Source: Aurantimonas manganoxydans SI85-9A1 (lineage in GTDB: Bacteria > Pseudomonadota > Alphaproteobacteria > Rhizobiales > Rhizobiaceae). From it: a stretch of DNA of 64,000 bases. This document shows, piece after piece, positions 18,776 to 27,155 of the stretch. Within the stretch, counting starts at the first letter, position 1; every line of letters starts with the position of its first letter. A program made the translations under genes and the position numbers. The notes below the pieces were generated by a model. That model ran no database searches. It was not told the origin of the DNA and was given only the letters and a program-made list of their open reading frames with translations. The stretch covers positions 3,875,955 to 3,939,954 of the forward strand of contig NZ_CH672387.1 of the NCBI RefSeq assembly GCF_000153465.1, in the 5' to 3' direction.

Positions 18776-19768
18776 ATGCTCAGATGGGGAATTCTGTCCA
18801 CCGCCAAGATCGGGCGGGAACATGTGATGCCCGCGATCGCCAAGGCGACCAATGGCCGGCTGGCGGCGATCGCCAGCCGTGACGTGGAGCGGGCACGCGA
18901 AGTCGCCGAGATGTTCAGCATCCCGCGCGCCTATGGCAGCTACAACGAGCTCCTCGCCTCCGACGAGGTCGACGTGATCTACGTCCCGTTGCCGACGTCC
19001 CAGCACGCCGAATGGACGCTGAAAGCGATCGAGGCCGGCAAGCACGTCCTGTGCGAAAAGCCGATGGGTATGACCGCCGCGGAGATCGCGGCGATCGCGG
19101 ATGCGGCGAAGGCGGCCGGCGTCACGGTGTCCGAGGCCTTCATGGTCACCTATCACCCGCAATGGGCCAAGGTGCAGCAGCTGATCGCCGACGGCGCGAT
19201 CGGCCGGCTGGTGCATATCGAGGCGGCCTTCAGCTACTACAATGTCGACGCCGCCAACATGCGCAACCGGCCCGAGCTGGGCGGCGGCGCACTGCGCGAC
19301 ATCGGCGTCTATCCCATGGTCACCAGCCGCTTCGCGACCGGCATGGAACCGGTGCGGGTGCGCGCCAAGGTGGTCACGGATGCCGAGTTCGGCACCGATT
19401 CCTTCGTCACCGGCACGGTGGATTTCGGCGACTTCGAGATGAGCGTGTATCTGGGCACCCGCATGGCCAACCGGCAGGGCATCGTTTTCCACGGCCAGGA
19501 CGGCTTCATCGAGCTCGCCGCGCCGTTCAACGCCAGCCTCTATGACGGCGACAAGGTGTTCCTGCACGACCGCACGCACCGCCATACCGAGACCTTCCGC
19601 TTCCCCGGCATCGACCAGTACCGGCTGCAGGTGGAGAGCTTTGCCGACGCGATCGCCGGCAAGGGTATCGAACTGTTCTCGCTGGAATCCAGCCGCCGCA
19701 ACCAGGCGGCGATCGACGCCCTGTTCGAGGCCGGCCGGACCGGCGACTGGGTCGCGGTTTCCGGCTGA
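18776..19768 (+). CDS. Gfo/Idh/MocA-family oxidoreductase
   Basis: A 330-residue NAD(P)-dependent sugar-type dehydrogenase. RWGILSTAKIGREHVMPAI is the Rossmann start, DVIYVPLPTSQHAEWTLKAI follows, and GKHVLCEKPMG carries the catalytic Lys of the EKP motif. The C-terminal domain includes GGGALRDIGVYPM. Such enzymes oxidise sugars, inositols or bile pigments; the substrate is unknown. GAGGGGGA sits just before the ATG; an earlier in-frame ATG at 18743 lacks a ribosome site. Confidence 0.92.
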   Translation: MLRWGILSTAKIGREHVMPAIAKATNGRLAAIASRDVERAREVAEMFSIPRAYGSYNELLASDEVDVIYVPLPTSQHAEWTLKAIEAGKHVLCEKPMGMTAAEIAAIADAAKAAGVTVSEAFMVTYHPQWAKVQQLIADGAIGRLVHIEAAFSYYNVDAANMRNRPELGGGALRDIGVYPMVTSRFATGMEPVRVRAKVVTDAEFGTDSFVTGTVDFGDFEMSVYLGTRMANRQGIVFHGQDGFIELAAPFNASLYDGDKVFLHDRTHRHTETFRFPGIDQYRLQVESFADAIAGKGIELFSLESSRRNQAAIDALFEAGRTGDWVAVSG

Positions 19769-19913
19769 CGGCCACGAAAACGGCATAAGCCTGCGTCAGT
19801 CTTCGCACGATGATCCGGGCAGGCGTCTCGCCGCGCCCGGATTCTTCCTGCAAGCCTCGGTCCACCTGCGCCCGATAGGCTCGCGGACGCGACGACGGGG
19901 GAAGACGAGGCTG

Positions 19914-20909
19914 ATGACGGCAACGGGCAAGACGCGGACACGCACGGCGGCGGGCGCGCTTCTGGTCGCGGCGATGATGGCATGCACGGCCGCCGCGGCC
20001 GAGCCGACCGCCAAGCAGATCTTTGGCAGCCAGCATGCGGCGGCGGCGCTGCCCTCGGCCAGCTACGGCTTCTATTCCAAGGGCTGTCTCGCCGGCGCGG
20101 CGCAGCTGCCCGCCGATGGCCCGACATGGCAGGCGATGCGCCTGTCGCGCGATCGCCGCTACGGCCACCCCAACACCATCGACTTCCTCGAGCGTCTCTC
20201 CCGTGAGGCGGCGGCGCGCGGCGTCTGGCCCGGCCTTCTCGTCGGCGACATCTCGCAGGCCCGCGGCGGCCCGATGCCGTCCGGCCATGCCTCGCACCAG
20301 ATCGGCCTCGATGCCGACATCTGGCTGCAGCCGATGCCGGCCCGCCGGCTGACGCCGGAGGCCCGCGAGGACTTTCCGTTCCGCTCGGTGCTGAAGCCCG
20401 GCACCTTCCAGGTCGACGACCGGGTCTGGACCTCGAACTATCGCGACCTCATCCGGATGGCCGCCGAGGACCCCAGGGTGCAGCGCATCTTCGTTCATCC
20501 GGGCATCAAGAAGAAGCTGTGCGAGACCACGGGGCGCGAGCGCGCCTGGCTGAACAAGGTCCGCCCCTATTACGGCCATCACGAACATTTTCACGTGCGG
20601 CTGTTCTGCCAGCCCGGCTCGCCCGGCTGCACCGAGCAGCGCGCCACCGGCAGCGGCGATGGCTGCGGCGACCTCGACTGGTGGTTCGACGTGGCGCTGC
20701 AGCCGCCCAAGCCCGGCGGCAAGCCGGCCAAGCCGAAGCCGCCGATGATGCTGGCCGACATGCCCAACGCCTGCCGCCAGGTCGCCAACGCACCGGCCCT
20801 CTTCGACGGCAGCGGCGTGGTGGCTGCCAGCATGGCCGCCCCGGCCGGGGCGCTGGGCTATGCACCCGAAGTGCGGATTCCGATCCCGACCAACCGACCG
20901 ATCCGCTGA
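19914..20909 (+). CDS. mepA: Penicillin-insensitive murein endopeptidase MepA
   Basis: MepA is a periplasmic LAS-type zinc peptidase that cuts cross-links in peptidoglycan. The 331-residue protein has a signal peptide (about 1-28, AGALLVAAMMACTAAAA), then SYGFYSKGCLAGAAQLP, the metal motif MPSGHASHQIGLDADIWL, HPGIKKKLC and YYGHHEHFHVRLFC with the distal metal His residues. After GDLDWWFD comes a Pro/Lys-rich linker and a tail not typical of E. coli MepA. It stands between the oxidoreductase and glk as an independent gene. Confidence 0.95.
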   Translation: MTATGKTRTRTAAGALLVAAMMACTAAAAEPTAKQIFGSQHAAAALPSASYGFYSKGCLAGAAQLPADGPTWQAMRLSRDRRYGHPNTIDFLERLSREAAARGVWPGLLVGDISQARGGPMPSGHASHQIGLDADIWLQPMPARRLTPEAREDFPFRSVLKPGTFQVDDRVWTSNYRDLIRMAAEDPRVQRIFVHPGIKKKLCETTGRERAWLNKVRPYYGHHEHFHVRLFCQPGSPGCTEQRATGSGDGCGDLDWWFDVALQPPKPGGKPAKPKPPMMLADMPNACRQVANAPALFDGSGVVAASMAAPAGALGYAPEVRIPIPTNRPIR

Positions 20910-21050
20910 ACCGCATCGGTCCGTCCTACGGGCCGCTGCCGGCCACGTGGGACGGGCCGACGCCGGCGCATGCGGCGGATCGGCGTTTTGCCTTCGTCAC
21001 GGCAATGGCCTATGTGGCAATCATACGAATCGATTGAAGCGGGCATTCCC

Positions 21051-22076
21051 ATGGCAGGCAAGCGCGACGAAAACGACGCGTTGAAATTTCCGATCCTGAT
21101 CGGCGATATCGGCGGCACCAATGCGCGCTTTTCCCTGCTGGTCGACGCCTTCGCCGATCCCAAGCCGTTCCCGGTGATCCAGACCGCCGATTTCGAGACG
21201 ATCGACGACGCCATCCAGGCGACGGTTCTGGACAAGACCTCCATCCAGCCGAAATCGGCGGTTCTGGCGGTCGCCGGCCCGGTGGACGGCGACGAGATCG
21301 ACCTGACCAACTGCCCCTGGGTGGTGCGGCCGCGCAAGATGCTGGCGGAACTCGGGATCGAGGAGGTCATCGTCCTCAACGATTTCGAAGCGCAGGCGCT
21401 GGCGATCTCCGCGCTGGGGGATGCCTCGCGCTCGCAGATCGGCGGCGGCACCGTCCATGAAGGCGCCAGCCGCGCCGTGCTCGGCCCCGGCACCGGCCTC
21501 GGCGTCGCCGGGCTGGTGCGCGCCCGCAGCATGTGGATCCCGGTCGCCGGCGAAGGCGGCCATATCGATCTCGGCCCGCGCACGCCCCGCGACTACGCGA
21601 TCTGGCCGCATCTGAAGACCATCGAGGGACGGGTGTCGGGCGAACAGGTCCTGTGCGGCCGCGGCCTCGTCAATCTCTACGAGGCGATCTGCGCCGCCGA
21701 CGGCGTCGACCCGGTCCACAGCTCGCCCGCCGAGATCACCGAGGCCGCCGTCAACCGCAAGGACGTGCCCTCGGCCGAAGCCGTCGACCTTTTCGCCACC
21801 TATCTCGGCCGCGTCGCCGGCGACATCGCGCTTCTCTTCATGGCCCGCGGCGGCGTCTATATCGCCGGCGGCATCTTCCAGCGCATCATCCCGATCCTGA
21901 AGGCCGACCAGGTCCGCGCCGCCTTCGAGGACAAGGCTCCGCACAGCGCGCTGATGCGCGAGATCCCGCTCTTCGTGGTGACCGAGCCGCTGGCCGCGCT
22001 GGCCGGCCTCGCCGCCTTTGCGCGCACGCCGCGCTTCTTCGGGCTGGAGACCACCGGACGCCGCTGGGTCGCCTGA
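21051..22076 (+). CDS. glk: Glucokinase
   Basis: A 341-residue ROK-unrelated glucokinase (Glk family) that phosphorylates glucose with [18 protein letters not shown] binds phosphate, [21 protein letters not shown] precedes the catalytic region [19 protein letters not shown] with its Asp, and [13 protein letters not shown] plus [13 protein letters not shown] are glucokinase signatures. Two earlier in-frame ATGs (20970, 21012) would give atypical N-termini; none has a good ribosome-binding site, so the exact start is uncertain. Confidence 0.94.
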   Translation: MAGKRDENDALKFPILIGDIGGTNARFSLLVDAFADPKPFPVIQTADFETIDDAIQATVLDKTSIQPKSAVLAVAGPVDGDEIDLTNCPWVVRPRKMLAELGIEEVIVLNDFEAQALAISALGDASRSQIGGGTVHEGASRAVLGPGTGLGVAGLVRARSMWIPVAGEGGHIDLGPRTPRDYAIWPHLKTIEGRVSGEQVLCGRGLVNLYEAICAADGVDPVHSSPAEITEAAVNRKDVPSAEAVDLFATYLGRVAGDIALLFMARGGVYIAGGIFQRIIPILKADQVRAAFEDKAPHSALMREIPLFVVTEPLAALAGLAAFARTPRFFGLETTGRRWVA

Positions 22077-22191
22077 CCAGGGCCCCGCCCGGGGTCTTGC
22101 GGGAGGCGATCCGTCCATTGCCATTGCGCATGCCGCCGCTCGGCGCTACGTCGCAGCGCGGTCGTACCCGTTCCCAGGCGAAGGAAACCCC

Positions 22192-23130
22192 ATGGCGCTC
22201 AAAGTCGCGGTCCAGATGGACCATGTCTCCTCGATCTCGATCAAGGGCGATTCCACCTTCGCCCTCTGCCTGGAAGCGCAGAACCGCGGCCACAGCCTGT
22301 TCCACTACACGCCCGACCGGCTGTCGCTGCGCGACGGCCGTGCCACGGCCCGCGGCGAGGCGCTGGAACTGCGCGAGGAAGAGGGCAATCATTTCAGCCT
22401 CGGGCCCCAGGAAAAGGTCGATCTGGCCGAGATGGACGTCGTCCTCCTGCGCCAGGACCCGCCCTTCGACATGGCCTACATTACCTCGACCCATATTCTC
22501 GACCGCATCCACCCGAAGACGCTGGTCGTCAACGACCCGACCTCGGTGCGCAACGCGCCGGAGAAGATCTTCGTCACCGAATTCGCCGACCTGATGCCGG
22601 AGACGCTGATCACCAAGGACCCGGAAGAGGTCATGGCCTTCCGCGCCGAATTCGGCGACATCGTCATGAAGCCGCTCTACGGCAATGGCGGCGCCGGCGT
22701 CTTCCACATCACCCCGGACGACCGCAACCTGACCTCCTTCCTGGAGACCTTCGGCCTTCTGTTCCGCGAGCCGTTCATCGTGCAGCGCTATCTGAAGGAC
22801 GTGCGCAAGGGCGACAAACGGATCATCCTGGTCGACGGCGAGTTCGCCGGTGCGATCAACCGCGTGCCGGCCGAGACCGACACCCGTTCCAACATGCATG
22901 TCGGCGGCCAGGCGACGCCGACCGAGCTGACACCCCGCGAACGCGAGATCTGCGAGCGCATCGGACCGGCGCTGCGCGAGCGCGGCCTGATCTTCGTCGG
23001 CATCGATGTGATCGGCGATCTCCTGACCGAGATCAATGTCACCTCCCCGACTGGCATCCGCGAGGTGAAGCGCTTCGGCGGCGCCGATATCGCGGCGGTC
23101 CTGTGGGACGCGATCGAGGCGAAGCGCTGA
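22192..23130 (+). CDS. gshB: Glutathione synthetase
   Basis: GshB ligates glycine to gamma-glutamylcysteine with ATP to form glutathione. The 312-residue ATP-grasp protein has [73 protein letters not shown] and [20 protein letters not shown], the last holding Mg-binding Glu and Asn. AAGGA is 7 bases before the ATG. In relatives gshB follows yraN; here it has been separated from rsmI-yraN by about 13 kb. Confidence 0.97.
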   Translation: MALKVAVQMDHVSSISIKGDSTFALCLEAQNRGHSLFHYTPDRLSLRDGRATARGEALELREEEGNHFSLGPQEKVDLAEMDVVLLRQDPPFDMAYITSTHILDRIHPKTLVVNDPTSVRNAPEKIFVTEFADLMPETLITKDPEEVMAFRAEFGDIVMKPLYGNGGAGVFHITPDDRNLTSFLETFGLLFREPFIVQRYLKDVRKGDKRIILVDGEFAGAINRVPAETDTRSNMHVGGQATPTELTPREREICERIGPALRERGLIFVGIDVIGDLLTEINVTSPTGIREVKRFGGADIAAVLWDAIEAKR

Positions 23131-23171
23131 CCTGTTGCCGCTACGGAAGATGAACGCCGGATAACAGGTTC

Positions 23172-23186
23172 GTTCGGGAACCGTTC
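23172..23186 (+). promoter_or_regulatory. GTTC-N7-GTTC match, possible LexA box
   Basis: GTTCGGGAACCGTTC fits the alphaproteobacterial SOS box spacing exactly and lies 66 bases upstream of the SH3 gene. The downstream gene is not a known SOS member and the 8 fixed bases can arise by chance, so this is a low-confidence site. Confidence 0.25.
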
Positions 23187-23251
23187 GGACTGACTGTGGC
23201 TTACTGCAGCAAGAGAACCGGAGAGGTTCCGGCTCAGTCCGAGGGAACGCC

Positions 23252-23824
23252 ATGAACAAGATGCTCTTTGCAGCGCTCGCGGTCGCGAGCGCCATCACGC
23301 TGCCGGCGAGCGCACAGGCGCAGTCGCGTGCGATCGCCACCACCGACGTCAATCTGCGCGCCGGACCGTCGACCTCCTATCCCGCCGTCAACGTCGTCGG
23401 CGCCGGCGACCGGGTCCGCGTCTTCGGTTGCCTCGACACCCGCGCCTGGTGCGATGTCGGCTATGACGGCCAGCGCGGCTGGATGTCATCCAACTATCTC
23501 GCCGACGCCCGCGAGCGCCGCTATACCGGCCCGCGCTATGTCGACCGGATGGACGCCCCGGTCATCTCCTTCTCGATCGGCCGCTACTGGGACGACCATT
23601 ATCGCGGCCGCAATTTCTATCGCGATCGTGACCGCTACGACGATCGCCGGGGCCGCCACCGCCGCGACTTCGATCGCCGTGACGACCGGCGTGATGCCCG
23701 CCGGGACTTCCGCGAAGACCGGCGCGAATTCCGCGAGGACCGGCGGGACGATCGCCGCGATTATCGCGAGGAACGCCGCGAGCGTCGCGACGAACGGCCG
23801 GTGCCCCTCTACCGGGTGGACTGA
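23252..23824 (+). CDS. Exported SH3-domain protein with Arg/Asp-rich tail
   Basis: A 190-residue secreted protein: signal peptide (about 1-24, ending SAQAQ), a bacterial SH3 domain (about 27-88, TTDVNLRAGPSTSYPAV, VRVFGCLDTRAWCDVGYDGQ, GWMSSNYL) and a tail from about 115 that is almost wholly Arg, Asp, Glu and Tyr with short repeated units such as DRRD and REDRRE. The SH3 part is likely to bind cell wall; the tail looks like a disordered polyampholyte. GAGGGAA precedes the ATG. A strong terminator follows. No specific function assigned. Confidence 0.88.
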   Translation: MNKMLFAALAVASAITLPASAQAQSRAIATTDVNLRAGPSTSYPAVNVVGAGDRVRVFGCLDTRAWCDVGYDGQRGWMSSNYLADARERRYTGPRYVDRMDAPVISFSIGRYWDDHYRGRNFYRDRDRYDDRRGRHRRDFDRRDDRRDARRDFREDRREFREDRRDDRRDYREERRERRDERPVPLYRVD

Positions 23825-23846
23825 GGCCTCCCCACATTGAACGATG

Positions 23847-23884
23847 ATCGAGGCGCGGGCGCCCCCCCGCGCCTCGATGCTTTT
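23847..23884 (+). terminator. Strong rho-independent terminator after the SH3 gene
   Basis: A perfect 13-bp stem (ATCGAGGCGCGGG / CCCGCGCCTCGAT) with a 6-base loop, followed by GC and TTTT. It lies 22 bases beyond the SH3 stop and just ahead of the phosphopantetheinyl transferase gene. Confidence 0.8.
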
Positions 23885-23906
23885 GCGGCTGTGAAACCGG
23901 GCCGCC

Positions 23907-24716
23907 ATGCCGCCGAGGACCGCCTTGCCACCGATCGATCCCATCAAAAGCGCCGCTGACCTGCCGGAGAACGGGGTCGCCATCTGGCTGACCTTCCTGA
24001 CCGATATCGGCGAGAGCGAGCGCGCCGCCTATCGCGGGCTTCTCGACCCGCATGAGACCGAGCGCCACGACCGCTACAAGGTGGCCGGCGCCCGCGACGA
24101 GTTCCTGGTCGGCCGGGCGCTGGTCCGCACCACCCTGTCGCGTTACCGCGACGTCGCGCCCGCCGACTGGCGCTTCGAGACCAACCGCCATGGCCGGCCC
24201 TCGATCGTCGGCGAGGCGGCCGGTGGCCTCGTGTTCAACCTCTCCCATACGCGCGGCCTCGTCGCACTGGCCGTCTCCAGGGGCTGCGAGATCGGCATCG
24301 ACGTGGAGGCGGTCGGCCGGGAAAGCGCCACCTTCGATCTGGCCGGGCGCTATTTCTCGCCGACCGAAGCCGAATGGGTGCGCGCGGCGACCGGCCCGGC
24401 GCTGGCCGAGCGCTTCTTCGCGGTCTGGACCCTGAAGGAAGCCTATATCAAGGCCCGCGGCATGGGGCTGGCCTTGCCGCTGGACGGCTTCTCCTTCGCC
24501 CTCGACGACGCCACCGACCGGCCGACCATCGCCTTCCATGAAGGCTGCCAGGACGATCCGGCCCGCTGGGCCTTCCTGCGCCGGCGCGTCTCGCAGGATC
24601 ACCGCCTGGCCTTCGCGGCCTCGCCGCCGGACCGGATCAACGCCGTGCGGGTCCTGCGCACCGTCCCGCTGTCGGGCTCCGTTACCGATATCGATGCCAC
24701 GGACGGCGCATCGTGA
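23907..24716 (+). CDS. 4'-phosphopantetheinyl transferase (Sfp type)
   Basis: A 269-residue Sfp-type transferase that moves phosphopantetheine from CoA to carrier proteins. Motifs are FNLSHTRGLVALAV, the Mg-binding GCEIGIDVEAVGR, and FFAVWTLKEAYIKARGMGL with the WxxKEAxxKxxG core. This type usually serves polyketide, nonribosomal peptide or lysine-reductase carrier proteins; no such gene lies in the window. It begins close behind a terminator and ends in a GTGA overlap with the next gene, so the two are probably co-translated. Confidence 0.93.
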   Translation: MPPRTALPPIDPIKSAADLPENGVAIWLTFLTDIGESERAAYRGLLDPHETERHDRYKVAGARDEFLVGRALVRTTLSRYRDVAPADWRFETNRHGRPSIVGEAAGGLVFNLSHTRGLVALAVSRGCEIGIDVEAVGRESATFDLAGRYFSPTEAEWVRAATGPALAERFFAVWTLKEAYIKARGMGLALPLDGFSFALDDATDRPTIAFHEGCQDDPARWAFLRRRVSQDHRLAFAASPPDRINAVRVLRTVPLSGSVTDIDATDGAS

Positions 24717-25525
24717 AGCTCTTCGCCGTCGCCGACCTGCATCTCGGTCACCCGGCCAATCGCGAGGCGATCCACGAGATCGCCGCGCATCCGGAGGATT
24801 GGCTGATTCTGGCCGGCGACGTCGGCGAGACCGAGCGCCATCTGGATCTGGCCCTCGACGTCCTCCAGCCGAAATACCGGCAAATCGTCTGGGTGCCGGG
24901 CAATCACGAACTCTGGGCCGTGGCCACCGAGGGCGTGCCGCTGCGCGGCGAGGCGCGCTATCACCACTTCGTCGAGCGCTGCCGGGCCCGCGGCGTGCTG
25001 ACGCCCGAGGACGCTTATCCGGTCGTCGCCATCGACGGACAGGACGTGCGCATCGTGCCGATGTTCCTGCTCTACGACTATTCCTTCCGGCCCTCCGATG
25101 TCGCCCACGAGGACGCCGTCGCCTGGGCCCGCGAGGGCGGGCCGGTCTGCTCCGATGAGCAGTTCCTGCCGGCCGACCCTCACGCCAGCCGCAGCGCCTG
25201 GTGTGCGGCTCGCGTGTCGGCGACCGCGGCCCGCCTCGACGGGCTCGACGACGGCGTGCCTAATATCCTCGTCAATCACTGGCCGCTGCGCCGTGATCTG
25301 GCCCGCCTGCCGCGCATTCCGCGGTTCTCGATCTGGTGCGGCACCACCCGCACCGAAGACTGGCACACCCGCTACAACGCCCGCGCCGTGATCTCCGGCC
25401 ATCTGCACATGCCCTCGTCCAGGACCATCGACGGCGTCGCCTTCGAGGAGGTCTCCTTCGGCTATCCCAAGCAATGGCGCGGTCGCCGCGAACCGGCCGA
25501 CGCGCTGCGCCGCATCCGGATGTAG
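24713..25525 (+). CDS. Calcineurin-like metallophosphoesterase
   Basis: A 270-residue metallophosphoesterase. The metal motifs are in order: VADLHLGH (DxH), LILAGDVGET (GDxxE), VWVPGNHELW (GNHE), NILVNHWPL (a later His) and AVISGHLHMPS (GHxH). It should hydrolyse a phosphomono- or diester, substrate unknown. Translation starts at a GTG overlapping the stop of the phosphopantetheinyl transferase, which suggests coupling and perhaps a related role, for example in CoA or carrier-protein turnover, though this is speculative. Confidence 0.92.
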   Translation: MKLFAVADLHLGHPANREAIHEIAAHPEDWLILAGDVGETERHLDLALDVLQPKYRQIVWVPGNHELWAVATEGVPLRGEARYHHFVERCRARGVLTPEDAYPVVAIDGQDVRIVPMFLLYDYSFRPSDVAHEDAVAWAREGGPVCSDEQFLPADPHASRSAWCAARVSATAARLDGLDDGVPNILVNHWPLRRDLARLPRIPRFSIWCGTTRTEDWHTRYNARAVISGHLHMPSSRTIDGVAFEEVSFGYPKQWRGRREPADALRRIRM

Positions 25526-25693
25526 CCGGCTCACGAAAGCCTTGCGGCGCCTGGTAACGCGCTTGGCGCGGATCGGCGCTTGCGGGGAACAATCTTCGCC
25601 TCCCGCTGCCGGGCGGAGCATGCTGTGCGTCGTCGGCCCCGCACCCCGCGCCTATCTGTCGTCGCAACAGCTTGCATTTCCACGGAGACATCC

Positions 25694-26914
25694 ATGTCGC
25701 AGATCACCATGGCAAGCCGCGCCCCCGGCAGCGGCGCCGTGAGCCCGGCCGCCTGGGTCGCGCTCGGCCTCGCCCTCATCGGCGCGCTGGGGCTCGGCTT
25801 CGGCCAGAGCTCGCGCATTGCCGCGCTCTTCGTCGTCGGCGGCGCCTTCGGCCTCGTCCTCTACCATGCCGCCTTCGGCTTCACCTCGGCCTGGCGCAAC
25901 TTCATCCGCGACGGTCGCGGCCGGGGCCTGCGCGCCCAGATGGTGATGCTGGCCATCGTCGTCGCGCTGTTCTTCCCGGCGCTGGCCGCCGGCAGCTTGT
26001 TCGGCCAGGAGGTCTCGGGCTTCGTCTCGCCGGTCGGTACCTCGGTGCTGGTCGGGGCGTTCATCTTCGGCATCGGCATGCAGCTGGGCGGCGGCTGCGC
26101 CTCCGGCACGCTCTACACCGCTGGCGGCGGCAATGCCCGCATGCTGATCACGCTGGCCTTCTTCATCATCGGCTCGCTGCTGGCGACGATCCATTTCGAC
26201 TGGTGGATGGCGCTGCCGGCCTTTGAACCGGTCTCGGTCGTCGAAAGCGTCGGCGCGCCGCTGGGCATCGTCCTGTCCTTCGCCGTCTTCGCGGCCATCG
26301 CGGCGGTGACGATCCTCGTCGAAAAGCGCCGCCATGGCAGGCTGGAGCAGGCCGACGCACCGAAGCGCCACGGTCTGGCGCGCTTTGCCCGCGGGCCGTG
26401 GCCGCTGGTCGCCGGCGCCATCGCGCTGGCGCTGCTCAACTTCGTCACGCTGGCGCTGGCCGGGCGCCCCTGGGGCATCACTTCGGCCTTCGCGCTGTGG
26501 GGCGCCAAGCTGTCGGAGCTCGGCGGTATCGATCCGTCCGCCTGGTTCTACTGGCAGCAGCCGGGCAATGCGGCGGCGCTGTCCTCCAGCATCTTCGCCG
26601 ACATCACTTCGGTGATGAATATTGGCATCATCCTCGGCGCCCTCCTCGCCGCGGCCCTCGCCGGCCGGCTGGCGCCGAACTTCGCCATTCCGCTGCGCTC
26701 CATCCTGGCCGCGGCGATCGGCGGACTGATGCTGGGCTATGGCGCGCGAATCGCTTTCGGCTGCAATATCGGCGCGTATTTCGGCGGCATCGCCTCGGGC
26801 AGCCTGCATGGCTGGCTGTGGCTGGTCGCCGCCTATGCCGGCTCGGTTCTCGGCGTGCGCCTGCGGCCGTTCTTCTTCGTCGGCGAACGGCCGCACGTCA
26901 CCAAGGACGCCTGA
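25694..26914 (+). CDS. YeeE/YedE-family sulfur-compound transporter
   Basis: A 406-residue inner-membrane protein of the YeeE/YedE (TsuA-like) family, which imports thiosulfate or related sulfur species. About 10 hydrophobic helices can be seen. The two pseudo-repeats each carry the conserved Gly/Cys motif: MQLGGGCASGTLYTAGGG near residue 120-140 and RIAFGCNIGAYFGGIASGS near residue 350-370, where Cys residues relay the substrate. GGAG lies 6 bases before the ATG. It is followed by a clear terminator. Confidence 0.93.
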   Translation: MSQITMASRAPGSGAVSPAAWVALGLALIGALGLGFGQSSRIAALFVVGGAFGLVLYHAAFGFTSAWRNFIRDGRGRGLRAQMVMLAIVVALFFPALAAGSLFGQEVSGFVSPVGTSVLVGAFIFGIGMQLGGGCASGTLYTAGGGNARMLITLAFFIIGSLLATIHFDWWMALPAFEPVSVVESVGAPLGIVLSFAVFAAIAAVTILVEKRRHGRLEQADAPKRHGLARFARGPWPLVAGAIALALLNFVTLALAGRPWGITSAFALWGAKLSELGGIDPSAWFYWQQPGNAAALSSSIFADITSVMNIGIILGALLAAALAGRLAPNFAIPLRSILAAAIGGLMLGYGARIAFGCNIGAYFGGIASGSLHGWLWLVAAYAGSVLGVRLRPFFFVGERPHVTKDA

Positions 26915-26941
26915 CCGCACTCACCATCCACAGACCTTTCG

Positions 26942-26976
26942 AAAGGCCGTCGCGATCCCCTCGCGGCGGCCTTTTT
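26942..26976 (+). terminator. Rho-independent terminator after the YeeE/YedE gene
   Basis: An 11-bp stem (GGCCGTCGCGA / TCGCGGCGGCC, one G-T wobble) with a 5-base loop, preceded by AAA and followed by TTTTT. It is 28 bases beyond the transporter stop. This is the best-formed intrinsic terminator in the window. Confidence 0.9.
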
Positions 26977-27084
26977 GTGTGGTTGTCGCAAGACAGGCGA
27001 TTAGGAATCCTGCCCTTCTCGAAGACGGCGCACGGGCCCGTGCAGACTCGGCTTGACTCTCCAGGGCCGCTCTGGAATCCATAG

Positions 27085-27099
27085 GAACATATCAGGAAC
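27085..27099 (+). promoter_or_regulatory. LexA (SOS) box upstream of imuA-imuB-dnaE2
   Basis: GAAC-ATATCAG-GAAC is the reverse complement of the alphaproteobacterial LexA consensus GTTC-N7-GTTC, with exact spacing. It ends 56 bases before the imuA start, as expected for the DNA-damage-induced mutasome operon. Confidence 0.85.
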
Positions 27100-27155
27100 A
27101 AACCTCTTGGTGAGGCGGAGCGATCGCGAATCCCTTGTGATCGAAGGAGAATCCT

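Noticed and set aside
23177-23200. GGAAC as a possible -35 element of an EcfG general-stress promoter
   Set aside because: No CGTT or GTT follows at 16-18 bases, so the pair of elements is incomplete. The gap upstream of rsbR also lacks the motif.
23600-23820. Repeated short units that could suggest a CRISPR array or tandem repeat
   Set aside because: The units are irregular, have no spacers, and follow the codon phase of the Arg/Asp-rich tail of the SH3 protein.
26977-27155. Possible small gene between the YeeE/YedE terminator and imuA
   Set aside because: Frames here are short, lack ribosome sites and cover the LexA box and promoter.
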